Shown here piece by piece: positions 24,541 to 32,239 of a DNA stretch of 64,000 bases (the first letter of the stretch is position 1; each line of letters opens with the position of its first letter). The DNA lies in the NCBI RefSeq assembly GCF_900103785.1, contig NZ_FNHE01000011.1, positions 124,001 to 188,000 of the forward strand. Reading direction: 5' to 3'. The stretch is from Geodermatophilus siccatus. GTDB lineage: Bacteria; Actinomycetota; Actinomycetes; Mycobacteriales; Geodermatophilaceae. A program made the translations under genes and the position numbers. Under the pieces are notes generated by a model, which searched no databases, was not told where the DNA came from, and was given only the letters and a program-made list of their open reading frames with translations.

Positions 24541-25782
24541 GTGGGCGGGATGCGGACACCGCGAGGGACGGACGCGGCGGTCTTCCTGCTGGGCCTGTCG
24601 GCGCTGCTGACGATCTACGCGCCCCAGCCGCTGCTGCCGGCGCTCGCCGCCGACGTCGGCGTCTCCGCGACCGCCGCCGCCTGGACGGTGAGCGCGACGG
24701 CGCTGGGGATCGCGGTGGCCGCGCCGTTCGCCGGGGCGGTGTCGGACCGGCTGGGCCGCAAGCGCGTGATGCTGACTGCGATCGCCGTGCTGGCCGGGGC
24801 GACGGTGGCCTGCGCTCTCGCCCCCGGCTTCGCCGTGCTGCTGGCCTCGCGGGCGGCGCAGGGCCTGGCCGTCCCCTTCGTCTTCGCGGTCGCGGTGGCC
24901 TACGTGGCCGAGGAGGTGCCCGCGTCCCGGTCGGCGGCCGTCAACGGCCTCTACGTCTCGGGGACGGCGTTCGGCGGCTTCCTCGGCCGGTTCCTCTCCG
25001 GGGCGGTCGCGGATGCGTTCGGCTGGCGGGCGTCGTTCGCGGCCCTGGCGCTGGTGCTGGTGGTCGTGCTCGGCGGGGTCGCGGCGTCGCTGCCGCGGGA
25101 GCGGCGGTTCGCGCCGACGACCGGTGTCCTCGGCGGCCTGCGCGGCATCGGCGGCCACCTGCGCAACCGGCGGCTGCTGGGCACCTGCGCCCTGGGCGCC
25201 GCGGTGCTGTTCGTGCAGGTCGGCGCCTTCACCTACGCCGGGCTGCACCTGTCCGGGCCGCCGTTCGGGCTGGGCACCGCGCAGGTCGGGGCGGTGTTCG
25301 CGGTGTTCCTCGTCGCCGTCGTCGTCACGCCGCTGACCGGGTGGCTGGTGTCGCGGGGAGGCCGTCGTGGCGTGCTCGTGGTGGCCACCGCCGTCGTGCT
25401 CGCCGGGCTGGCACTGACCCTCGTGCCGGCGACCGCGGCCGTCGTCGCCGGACTGGCCGGGGCGTGCACCGGCGTGTTCGCCGCGCAGGCGTGCGCCACC
25501 GCCCAGGCCGCGGCCAGCGGCGGCGAGGCCCGGTCGAGCGCGGTCGGCCTGTACCTGACCTGCTACTACGCCGGTGGCGCCATCGGCGCCGTCGTCCCGG
25601 CGCCGCTGTTCTCGTCGGCCGGGTGGCCGGCGTGCGTGGCGCTGCTCGGCGCGGTCGCCGTCCTGGGTGCGGGCACGGCGCTGGTGAGCTGGCCGGCGCG
25701 GGCCGGCGTCCAGCCCTCCGCGAGCCGGGCCCGGACGGCGTCGAGCGGGTCGGCGCCGATCGGCGAGCCGTCCGGCCGGTAG
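24541..25782 (+). CDS. Major facilitator superfamily transporter, 12 spans, DHA1-like
   Basis: 413 residues if GTG 24541 is used; ATG 24550 is equally possible. Twelve hydrophobic spans; the motif-A loop reads GAVSDRLGRKRVMLTAIAVL between spans 2 and 3, and a long central loop (LPRERRFAPTTGVLGGLRGI) divides the halves. Likely a proton-driven drug or metabolite exporter. Its last 24 codons (PSASRARTASSGSAPIGEPS GR) do not look like MFS sequence: they run antisense through a copy of the DNA ligase gene's 3' end (see the repeat at 25711), so the native C-terminus has probably been replaced. Confidence 0.88.
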   Translation: MGGMRTPRGTDAAVFLLGLSALLTIYAPQPLLPALAADVGVSATAAAWTVSATALGIAVAAPFAGAVSDRLGRKRVMLTAIAVLAGATVACALAPGFAVLLASRAAQGLAVPFVFAVAVAYVAEEVPASRSAAVNGLYVSGTAFGGFLGRFLSGAVADAFGWRASFAALALVLVVVLGGVAASLPRERRFAPTTGVLGGLRGIGGHLRNRRLLGTCALGAAVLFVQVGAFTYAGLHLSGPPFGLGTAQVGAVFAVFLVAVVVTPLTGWLVSRGGRRGVLVVATAVVLAGLALTLVPATAAVVAGLAGACTGVFAAQACATAQAAASGGEARSSAVGLYLTCYYAGGAIGAVVPAPLFSSAGWPACVALLGAVAVLGAGTALVSWPARAGVQPSASRARTASSGSAPIGEPSGR

Positions 25783-25784
25783 CG
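25711..25784 (-). pseudogene. Detached copy of the DNA ligase 3' end
   Basis: These 74 bases match 27163-27236 at 64 positions (86 per cent). Read on the minus strand they encode VRYRPDGSPIGADPLDAVRA RLAEG, compared with VRYRPDRSPADADPLDAVRA LLAGG at the end of the intact ligase. The stop codon is lost (TGG for TGA). The fragment overlaps the end of the MFS gene on the other strand and lies on the far side of the FAD monooxygenase gene, so the monooxygenase is bracketed by direct repeats. Confidence 0.8.
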
Positions 25785-25971
25785 GACGGCGAGCGGAGCG
25801 GGAGCCGGAGCGGACGTGCCTGCGGGGGTGCTCCGCCCGTGCCCCCGTGGTGGGCAGCGGGAGGGCGTCCGGGAACGGTGGTCGGGCACGCCGCGCCGGG
25901 CGCGCAGGGGTGGCATCCGGCGCCGGCCTGTGAGGAGATGCCCTCTCGGACGGGACCACGCGGAGGTGGGC

Positions 25972-27150
25972 ATGACCCGAGCGATCGTCGTCGGCGGCGG
26001 GGTCGCCGGGCCCGTCGTGGCGATGGCCCTGCAGCGCGTCGGCATCGAGGCCACCGTGCACGAGGCGCACGCCGGCCCCGCGGGCGACGTCGGCGCGTGG
26101 CTGGGCCTGCAGACCAACGGGCTCGACGCGCTGCGCGCGATCGACGCGGAGCAGGCGGTCGCCGGCGTGGGCTTCCCGACCCCGGTCATCGAGTTCCGCA
26201 GCTGGACCGGGAAGGTGCTGGGCGCCGTCCCCACGTCGGGCCCCGACGGGAGCGTCGGCCTCTCCCTGCGGCGCTCCGACCTCTACCGGGCGCTGCACGC
26301 CGAGGCGCTGCGCCGCGGCGTGCACGTCCGCTACGGCTCCCGCCTGGTCGACGCGCGCTGCACCGCCTCCGCGGTGACGGCCGTCTTCGCCGACGGCACC
26401 GCCGAGGAGGCGGACCTCCTGATCGGGGCCGACGGCGTCCGCTCCACCGTCCGGGCCCTGGTCGACCCCGGGGGGCCGCCACCCCGCTTCGTCCCGGTGC
26501 TCAACACCGCGGGGTACTCCGAGCACGTCCCGCCGGACGCCGAGGTCGGCCGGCTCACGATGGTGTTCGGCCGGCGCGGGTTCGCCGGGTACCTCGCGGC
26601 GCCGTCCGGGGGGACCTGGTGGTTCGCCAACCCGCCGCTGACCCGTGAGCCGCCGGCCGGCGAGGTGGCGGGCACCTCGGACGCGGAGTGGCGCGCCCTG
26701 CTCTCCGACCTGCACCACGGGGACCGGTCGCCGGTCCTGGACCTGGTCGAGGCCACACCCGGCCCGCTGCGCGGGTGGACGACGTACGACGTCCCGACCG
26801 TGCGCCGGTGGTCCGCCGGCCGCATGGTGCTGATCGGGGACGCCGTGCACGCCACCTCGCCCGCGGCCGGTCAGGGGTCGTCGCTCGCCGTCGAGGACGC
26901 CGTCGTCCTCGCCCGCTGCCTGCGCGACCTGCCGCTCCCCGCGGCCCTGGCGGCGTTCGAGGGACTGCGCCACGAGCGGGTGGAGCGGGTCGTCGCCCAG
27001 GCATTCCGCACCAGCAGCGCCAAGTCGCCCCCCGCCATCGGCCGGGTCGCCCGCGACCTGGTGATGCCGTTCGTGCTGCGGCGCCGCGACCCGCAGGCCT
27101 GGGTGCGGGCCCACTCCGTCGACTGGGACGCTCCCGCGGTCCCCGCCTGA
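25972..27150 (+). CDS. FAD-dependent monooxygenase (class A, PHBH fold)
   Basis: 392 residues from ATG 25972 with CGGAGGTGGG upstream. N-terminal Rossmann motif VVGGGVAGPVVAMALQRVG, second FAD motif LLIGADGVRSTVRALVDPGG near 145, and the third, VLIGDAVHATSPAAGQGSSL AVEDAVVLA, near 290 define the PHBH class that hydroxylates aromatic or polyketide-like substrates using NAD(P)H. Arg-rich YGSRLVDAR and FANPPLTREPP are in variable substrate regions. The gene stands alone and is flanked by direct copies of the ligase tail, evidence that it was inserted here between the MFS and ligase genes. Confidence 0.9.
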   Translation: MTRAIVVGGGVAGPVVAMALQRVGIEATVHEAHAGPAGDVGAWLGLQTNGLDALRAIDAEQAVAGVGFPTPVIEFRSWTGKVLGAVPTSGPDGSVGLSLRRSDLYRALHAEALRRGVHVRYGSRLVDARCTASAVTAVFADGTAEEADLLIGADGVRSTVRALVDPGGPPPRFVPVLNTAGYSEHVPPDAEVGRLTMVFGRRGFAGYLAAPSGGTWWFANPPLTREPPAGEVAGTSDAEWRALLSDLHHGDRSPVLDLVEATPGPLRGWTTYDVPTVRRWSAGRMVLIGDAVHATSPAAGQGSSLAVEDAVVLARCLRDLPLPAALAAFEGLRHERVERVVAQAFRTSSAKSPPAIGRVARDLVMPFVLRRRDPQAWVRAHSVDWDAPAVPA

Positions 27151-27161
27151 GGGCTCCGCGT

Positions 27162-28694
27162 TCAGCCCCCGGCGAGCAGCGCGCGGACGGCGTCGAGCGG
27201 ATCGGCGTCGGCCGGCGACCGGTCCGGCCGGTAGCGCACCACCCGGGCGAAGCGCAGCGCGACGCCGCCGGGGTAGCGGGGGCTGCGCTGGGCGCCGTCC
27301 AGGGCGACCTCGACGACCAGCTCGGGTTCCAGCAGCACGCCCCACTCGTGCTGCTCGCGGGCGAGCCCGGGGAAGGTCCGCGTCTGCCAGTCGAGCAGCT
27401 CGTCGGTCATCCCCTTGAAGGTCTTGCCGACCATCACCGGCTCGCCGCCGTCGGGGTCGCGGGCGCCCAGGTGGATGTTCGACAGCCTCCCGGCGCGCCG
27501 GCCGTACCCCCACTCCGCGCCGAGCACGACCAGGTCGAGGGTGTGCACCGGCTTGACCTTCTGCCAGGCCCGCCCGCGGCGGCCGGCGGCGTAGGGCGCG
27601 TCGAGCGCCTTGACCACCACGCCCTCGTGCCCCGCGCCCAGCGCGGCGTCGAGCACCTCGGCGGCCTGCTCGGGCGTGGGCCGGCGGACGCCGGGCATCC
27701 GCAGCGCCGCGTGCTCCGCGCCGGCCAGCAGCCCCGCCAGCGCGTCGAGGCGGACGGCCAGCGGCTCGTCGAGCAGGTCGCGGCCGTCGAGGTGCAGCAG
27801 GTCGAAGAAGAACGGGCTGAGGACGACGGCGGGGTCGGGCTCGTCACTGCCGAAGCGGCTCATCGTGTCCTGGAAGGCGCGCGGCCGGCCGTCGTCGTCC
27901 AGGGCGAGGGTCTCCCCGTCGAGGACGGCGGTGCGGCACGGCAGCGACCGGACCTGCGCGACCAGCTCGGGCACCCCGTCGGTCACCTCGCGCAGGGTGC
28001 GGGTCCAGACGCGCACGACGTCGCCGTCGCGGTGCACCTGGATCCGGGCGCCGTCCAGCTTGTGCTCGACCGCGACGGCGTCGCCGAGGTCGGCCAGCAC
28101 GGCGTCCAGCGAGGCGCCGGGGCCGGCCAGCATCGGCCGCACCGGGCGGCCGATCCGCAGGTGCACGGCCTCCAGCGCGTCCGTGCCGCCGGCCAGGGCG
28201 GTGGCGGCGGTGTCGGGCAGGCTGCCCGACAGCATGAACGCTCGCCGCACGGCTGCGGTGGGGACGTCGGCCGCGGCGGCGATCGCGTCGAGGACGACGC
28301 CCTCCAGCGCGCCCTGCCGCAGCTCGCCGGTGAGCAGCCGGACGAGGAAGCGCTGCTCGTCGGTGGTGGCGGCGGTGAACAGCTGCCCGAGGAGCGCCTC
28401 CCGCCGGGCCGCCGACCCGGTGCCGGTCGTGCCGGCCAGCTCGGTGAGCGCACGGTCGACGTCGGGGACGGTCAGCTGCGGTGAGGTGGCCGGGTCGTGC
28501 GCGAGGCGGCTCAGCGTGCGCCAGCCGACCCCGAGCCGGCCCTGCAGGGGATCGCCGGCCAGCCACGCGGGAACCGCCCGCACCTCGTCGCCGTCCGCGC
28601 GGCGCAGCAGGTCGGCGATGGCCGTGGCCTTGGCCGTGCGCGAGCGGGTGGCCGCCACCGCGGCGGAGGCGGTGACGACGTCGGCGAACAGCAC
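27162..28694 (-). CDS. ATP-dependent DNA ligase
   Basis: 510 residues from GTG 28694. An N-terminal DNA-binding domain (RTAKATAIADLLRRADGDEV ... TGELRQGALEGVVLDAIAAA) precedes the nucleotidyltransferase core: motif I EHKLDGARIQVHRDGD with the adenylated lysine near residue 205, motif III FFFDLLHLDGRDL, motif IV HEGVVVKALDAPYAAGRRGR, and motif V WQKVKPVHTLDLVVLG. A C-terminal OB fold follows. This is the LigB-like replicative-style architecture of actinobacteria, where NAD-dependent LigA is the main ligase and this one acts in repair. A much longer open frame upstream is not ligase-like; GTG 28694 fits family length. Confidence 0.93.
   Translation of the reverse strand: MLFADVVTASAAVAATRSRTAKATAIADLLRRADGDEVRAVPAWLAGDPLQGRLGVGWRTLSRLAHDPATSPQLTVPDVDRALTELAGTTGTGSAARREALLGQLFTAATTDEQRFLVRLLTGELRQGALEGVVLDAIAAAADVPTAAVRRAFMLSGSLPDTAATALAGGTDALEAVHLRIGRPVRPMLAGPGASLDAVLADLGDAVAVEHKLDGARIQVHRDGDVVRVWTRTLREVTDGVPELVAQVRSLPCRTAVLDGETLALDDDGRPRAFQDTMSRFGSDEPDPAVVLSPFFFDLLHLDGRDLLDEPLAVRLDALAGLLAGAEHAALRMPGVRRPTPEQAAEVLDAALGAGHEGVVVKALDAPYAAGRRGRAWQKVKPVHTLDLVVLGAEWGYGRRAGRLSNIHLGARDPDGGEPVMVGKTFKGMTDELLDWQTRTFPGLAREQHEWGVLLEPELVVEVALDGAQRSPRYPGGVALRFARVVRYRPDRSPADADPLDAVRALLAGG
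27163..27236. repeat. Downstream partner of the 74-bp direct repeat
   Basis: The intact 3' end of the ligase gene, matching 25711-25784 at 64 of 74 positions in the same orientation. The 1.38 kb between the repeats contains the FAD monooxygenase gene. Confidence 0.85.
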
Positions 28695-28747
28695 GGCGCC
28701 ATGGTGGCAGCCGGGTCCGACACCACCGCGGTGCCGGTGCCGCAGCG

Positions 28748-28796
28748 CTGTCAGGCGGGCGGCGGCCGTGCCAGCCGCGTGACAGGGCCGTGCGAG
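28748..28796 (+). promoter_or_regulatory. Candidate SARP-binding heptamer repeats before the MFS/PIG-L operon
   Basis: CTGTCAG at 28748, GTGCCAG at 28768, GTGACAG at 28779 and GTGCGAG at 28790: the last three are spaced exactly 11 bases, one helical turn. SARP regulators bind such phased direct heptamers. A similar set lies before the methyltransferase at 35111, and a SARP gene lies between. The SD-start sequence GGAGGACGAGATGG is also shared by both target genes. Confidence 0.6.
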
Positions 28797-28838
28797 GGGG
28801 CGCGGCCACCGTGAGGACCCGTGGAGGTGGAGGACGAG

Positions 28839-30044
28839 ATGGCCGGTCGATCGGTGGACGCAGCGGCGCCGGCCCGGGCGGTCGGCGCGCCGGAGCGGGG
28901 CCGTGGGACGGCGACGCCGGTGGCGGTCCTGGGGATCGGTGCGTTCGCGACCGGCACCGACCTCTTCGTCGTGGCCGGGGTGCTCCCCGGTCTGGCCGAC
29001 GACCTCGGGCTCACGGTCGGCACCGCCGGCCTGACGGGAACGGTGTCCGCGGCCGCGTACGCCGTCGGCGGCCCGGTGCTCGGCGCTGCGCTCGGCGCGC
29101 GCCCCCGGCGGCGGGTGCTGATCGGGTCCCTGGCGTCGTTCGGGGCGTGCACCGCGATCGCGGCGGCGGCACCGACGTTCGCGGTGCTCCTCGTCGCCCG
29201 GGTGCTGGGCGCCCTCGCGGCGTCCGTGCACGTGCCGGTCGCTGCCGCGGCAGCCGTCGCGGCGGTCCCGGCGCGGTCCCGTGGCCGGGCACTGGGGGTG
29301 GTCCTCGGCGGGGCCTCGGCCGCGATGGTCCTGGGTGCACCGCTCGGCGTCCTGCTGGCCGGGCTGCTGTCGTGGCGTGCGGCCTTCGGCCTGGCCGCTG
29401 TCTTCGCGGCCGGCGGCGTCGTCGTCCTGCTGTGCGGCGACGTCGGGTCCGGTCGGCTGCCCCCGTCGACGCTGTCCGAGCGGCTGCGCCCGGTCCGCCG
29501 CCCCGCGGTCGTCGTCACGCTGGGCGCGACGGTCCTGGTGATGGCCGGCTCGAACGGCGTGTACAGCTACCTCGGCGTGCTCCTGGACCCGGTCGCCGGA
29601 CCGGCCGGTCCCGGCCTGGTCATGGCGGCGTTCGGCCTCGGCGGCGCGGCGGGAGCCCGGTGGGGCGGGATCCTGGCGGACCGGCTCGGGGACCGGCGCC
29701 TGGTCCTGCTGGCGGGAGGGGCGCTGACGGCGGCGGTCGCCGCGCTCCCGCTGGTGGCCTCGACCGGCGGCGCGCTGCTGGTCGTCGTGGCCGGGTGGGG
29801 GACCGCGGCCTGGGCGTTCACCGCGGCGCAGCAGCACCGCGTGCTCCGGCTGGGCGGGGACGCGGCGTCGGTGTCCCTGGCCCTGAACAGCGCGGCGACC
29901 CACGTCGGTTTCGCGGTGGGTGCGCTGCTCGGCGGTCTCGTCGTGGACACCGCCGGCCCCGGCCCGCTGGCGCTGCTCGGCGTCGCCCTCGGCAGCGCCG
30001 GACTGATCCTGCACCGATCCCTCGACCTGGAGGTCCGATCATGA
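28839..30044 (+). CDS. MFS exporter, chloramphenicol/sugar-efflux (DHA1) type
   Basis: 401 residues from ATG 28839, chosen because GGTGGAGGACG lies just upstream; a GTG at 28821 is in frame. Twelve membrane spans beginning VAVLGIGAFATGTDLFVVAG VL, with the DHA1 feature GTDLFVVAGVLPGLADDLGL (compare the TSEFVVAGLLP of Cml/Ara exporters) and motif-like GAALGARPRRRVLIGSLASF. Central loop LPPSTLSERLRPVRRP. It should export a small molecule. It overlaps the PIG-L gene by four bases, so exporter and deacetylase are made together, and the upstream region carries the putative SARP repeats. Confidence 0.9.
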   Translation: MAGRSVDAAAPARAVGAPERGRGTATPVAVLGIGAFATGTDLFVVAGVLPGLADDLGLTVGTAGLTGTVSAAAYAVGGPVLGAALGARPRRRVLIGSLASFGACTAIAAAAPTFAVLLVARVLGALAASVHVPVAAAAAVAAVPARSRGRALGVVLGGASAAMVLGAPLGVLLAGLLSWRAAFGLAAVFAAGGVVVLLCGDVGSGRLPPSTLSERLRPVRRPAVVVTLGATVLVMAGSNGVYSYLGVLLDPVAGPAGPGLVMAAFGLGGAAGARWGGILADRLGDRRLVLLAGGALTAAVAALPLVASTGGALLVVVAGWGTAAWAFTAAQQHRVLRLGGDAASVSLALNSAATHVGFAVGALLGGLVVDTAGPGPLALLGVALGSAGLILHRSLDLEVRS

Positions 30045-30811
30045 CCGAGTCCGTGACCGTCGTCGCCGAGCTGGGCACCGTCCTCGGCATCTGGGCGCAC
30101 CCCGACGACGAGGCCTACCTGTCCGGCGGGCTGATGGCGCTGGCTCGCGACGGCGGCTCCCGCGTGGTGTGCGTGACCGCGACGCGAGGCGAGCTGGGCA
30201 CCCCCGACCCGGAGGCGTGGCCGCCCCCGCGGCTGGCCGCGGAGCGCACCCGCGAGCTGGCGCGCTGCCTGGCGCTCCTCGGCGTCTCCGAGCACCGCTG
30301 GCTCGGGTACCGGGACGGCGAGTGCCCGGACGCCCCCGCGTCCGAGGCGGTCGCGGCCTTGTGCGAGGTGATCGACGAGGTCGCCCCGGACACCGTGGTG
30401 ACGTTCGGCCCGGACGGCATCACCGGTCACCCCGACCACCGGACGGTGTCGGCGTGGGTGACCGCGGCGTTCGACCGGGCGGCCGCGCGGGGGGCCCGGC
30501 TGCTGTACGCGGCGGCCCCCGAGCGGCGGGTGCCCCGGTGGCAGGACCTGGACGAACGCCTGGGCGTCTACCTGCCGGGTTACCCCGTCGCGGTCCCCGA
30601 CGAGCAGCTGGCGGTCGACCTGGTGCTGGACCCGGACACGGCAGCCCGCAAGGTCCGGGCGCTGGCGGCCCAGACGACCCAGACGGCCGGCCTCATCGCC
30701 ACGATGGGGATCGACTGCTACACCGCCTGGGTCGGTGAGGAGTCGTTCGTCGAGCACCGGCGCTCGGCGCCGGTCGCCCAGCGGCCGGTCGCGGCGGTCA
30801 CGCGCGGGTGA
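30041..30811 (+). CDS. PIG-L family deacetylase (MshB/Mca-like)
   Basis: 256 residues from ATG 30041 inside the MFS stop (ATGA). Zinc site motifs are intact: AHPDDEAYLSGGLMAL near residue 19 and GHPDHRTVSAWV near 130, with CVTATRGELGTPDP and WLGYRDGEC between. The family removes acetyl groups from GlcNAc-linked compounds; members include MshB of mycothiol synthesis and Mca, which cleaves mycothiol conjugates so that mercapturates can be exported. Coupling with an exporter fits Mca-like detoxification or tailoring of a secreted product; neither is proven. Its last codons are part of an 18-bp sequence repeated at the end of the SARP gene. Confidence 0.9.
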   Translation: MTESVTVVAELGTVLGIWAHPDDEAYLSGGLMALARDGGSRVVCVTATRGELGTPDPEAWPPPRLAAERTRELARCLALLGVSEHRWLGYRDGECPDAPASEAVAALCEVIDEVAPDTVVTFGPDGITGHPDHRTVSAWVTAAFDRAAARGARLLYAAAPERRVPRWQDLDERLGVYLPGYPVAVPDEQLAVDLVLDPDTAARKVRALAAQTTQTAGLIATMGIDCYTAWVGEESFVEHRRSAPVAQRPVAAVTRG

Positions 30812-30832
30812 GCGTCGCATCCAGGTGACCTG
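30795..30832. repeat. Left partner of a repeat flanking the cupin/HxlR pair
   Basis: The first 18 bases, cggtcacgcgcgggtgag, recur exactly at 32220-32237. The whole 38 bases, taken as reverse complement, also align with 32202-32239 (29 of the first 35 positions), because the shared core is nearly palindromic. Both copies cover a stop codon of the outer genes (PIG-L, SARP). Confidence 0.65.
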
Positions 30833-30897
30833 AGGGACCGGGCTCTGCCCGAGGACATCCTGCACTCCAGGGCGCGGCTCAGCGAAGGGCACGCTCG

Positions 30898-31329
30898 TCA
30901 GACGGGTACGGAGTCGTAGCGGGAGGAGATCTCGCGGCGGACGACCGGGTCACGCAGGCTGTCACCGGGAAGCCGGCTGAGGGCCTTGAACATCTCGTGC
31001 AACCCGGCCGGGGCCATGATCGCCAGCAGGGTCCCGCCGCCTCGCCGCGCTGTGATCATGTGCGGGCTGCCGACCGGGACGAGGTAGTAGTCCCCGCGTC
31101 CTGCGGTGACCGCATCCCCGTCGCACTCGAAGTCGAACGTGCCGTCCAGGACGAAGAACGACTCACTGGTCCGCTGGTGCACGTGCGGGATCGTCCAGGG
31201 GCCCTCGTCCCCGCGGAACTCCGCCAGGGCGAAGGCGCCCCCGGCCTGGTCCTCGACCAGGACGCGCATCGAGACCACGCCCAGGTCGCAGATCTCCCCG
31301 GCGTCCTTGTTCACGTAGTACCCGGCCAC
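30898..31329 (-). CDS. Cupin-domain protein (quercetin-dioxygenase-like)
   Basis: 143 residues from GTG 31329, eight bases after GGAGGAGG; a longer frame upstream lacks a ribosome site. A single cupin barrel: FALAEFRGDEGPWTIPHVHQ RTSESFFVLDGTFDFECDGD with the His-x-His ... Glu metal motif 1, and VPVGSPHMITARRGGGTLLA as motif 2. These small cupins bind a metal and act as dioxygenases, isomerases or sensors. Divergent from the HxlR regulator 110 bases away, a common regulator-target arrangement. Confidence 0.85.
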   Translation of the reverse strand: MAGYYVNKDAGEICDLGVVSMRVLVEDQAGGAFALAEFRGDEGPWTIPHVHQRTSESFFVLDGTFDFECDGDAVTAGRGDYYLVPVGSPHMITARRGGGTLLAIMAPAGLHEMFKALSRLPGDSLRDPVVRREISSRYDSVPV

Positions 31330-31439
31330 TGTGACCGCCTCCTCCAGTGAGAGGAACCCACGATGCTGCGCCGTCCTCGGGCACTCCAGCCCAGAAAGTG
31401 AACCGCCCCGGTGACCCTCCGGGTGCCAGACTGCGGGGT

Positions 31440-32126
31440 GTGCGGACCTACGGTCAGTACTGCCCGGTCGCACGGACGGCCGAGCTGTTCGCCGAGCGCT
31501 GGACGCCGATCATCATCCGGAACCTGCTCGCGGGTGTGACGACCTTCGGCCAGTTGCTGGCCGGGGCGCCGGGCATCCCGAAGGCGCTGCTCGTCCAGCG
31601 GCTGGCCGGCCTGCAGAGGGCTGGCATCGTCGAGCGTCGCACCGGCCCCGGCCGCCGGGTCACCTACGACCTCACCGATGCCGGCCGGGACCTCAAGCCG
31701 CTGTGCGACGCGATGGGCGCCTGGGGGATGCGCTGGCTCGAGGTCGAGCCGCAGCACATCGACCCGGCCTACGTCCTGTGGGCCACCGCGCGACTGGTCG
31801 ACGTCGACGCCCTGCCACCCGGCCAGGTGACCGTCCGGGTCGAGCTGCGCGAGGCAGCCGCCGGCCCCTACTGGTTGCTGCTGCACCGCCCCGTGGCCGA
31901 GGTCTGCACCCACTACCCGGGGACCTCCGAGGACCTGGTCCTCCGCACGGACGCCGACGCCCTCGCGCGCTGGCACCTGCGCGAGTGCAGCTACGCCCAC
32001 CTGGTCCGTCAGCAGCGCATCCGGATCGACGGGCCGCCGGGCCTGGTCCGCGCGTTCCCCCGGTGGATCCGCCCCAGCCCGCACGCCGTGCACCGCATCC
32101 CTGCGTCCGCCCTGCCGTCCTCCTGA
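31440..32126 (+). CDS. HxlR-family winged-helix transcriptional regulator
   Basis: 228 residues from GTG 31440, the start that puts YGQYCPVARTAELFAERWTP at the N-terminus as in the family; there is no clear ribosome site, so a leaderless mRNA is possible. The winged helix reads IIRNLLAGVTTFGQLLAGAP GIPKALLVQRLAGLQRAGIV ERR with wing GRRVTYDLTDAGRDL. A Cys in QYCPV is the conserved residue used by many HxlR proteins as a redox or aldehyde sensor. The C-terminal extension of about 110 residues (SCP2-like, VTVRVELREAAAGPYWLLLH) is found in larger members. It likely controls the divergent cupin gene. Confidence 0.88.
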   Translation: MRTYGQYCPVARTAELFAERWTPIIIRNLLAGVTTFGQLLAGAPGIPKALLVQRLAGLQRAGIVERRTGPGRRVTYDLTDAGRDLKPLCDAMGAWGMRWLEVEPQHIDPAYVLWATARLVDVDALPPGQVTVRVELREAAAGPYWLLLHRPVAEVCTHYPGTSEDLVLRTDADALARWHLRECSYAHLVRQQRIRIDGPPGLVRAFPRWIRPSPHAVHRIPASALPSS

Positions 32127-32201
32127 GCCCTTCCCGCAGGCAGCTGGGGGTCCTCCACCCGCGTCAGCCGCACTCAGTCGTCGCCGACCGCGCCTGGGGC
32201 C

Positions 32202-32239
32202 CAGGTCACCTCCGTGCGACGGTCACGCGCGGGTGAGGT
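32202..32239. repeat. Right partner of the repeat flanking the cupin/HxlR pair
   Basis: Counterpart of 30795-30832. It covers the stop codon of the SARP gene and contains AGGTCACCT where the left copy has AGGTGACCT. Together they bracket 1.37 kb holding only the cupin and HxlR genes. Confidence 0.65.

Noticed and set aside
28695-30014. Upstream extension of the DNA ligase frame to about 950 residues
   Set aside because: The extension lacks ligase motifs, is antisense to the MFS gene and includes the regulatory repeats; GTG 28694 gives normal family length.
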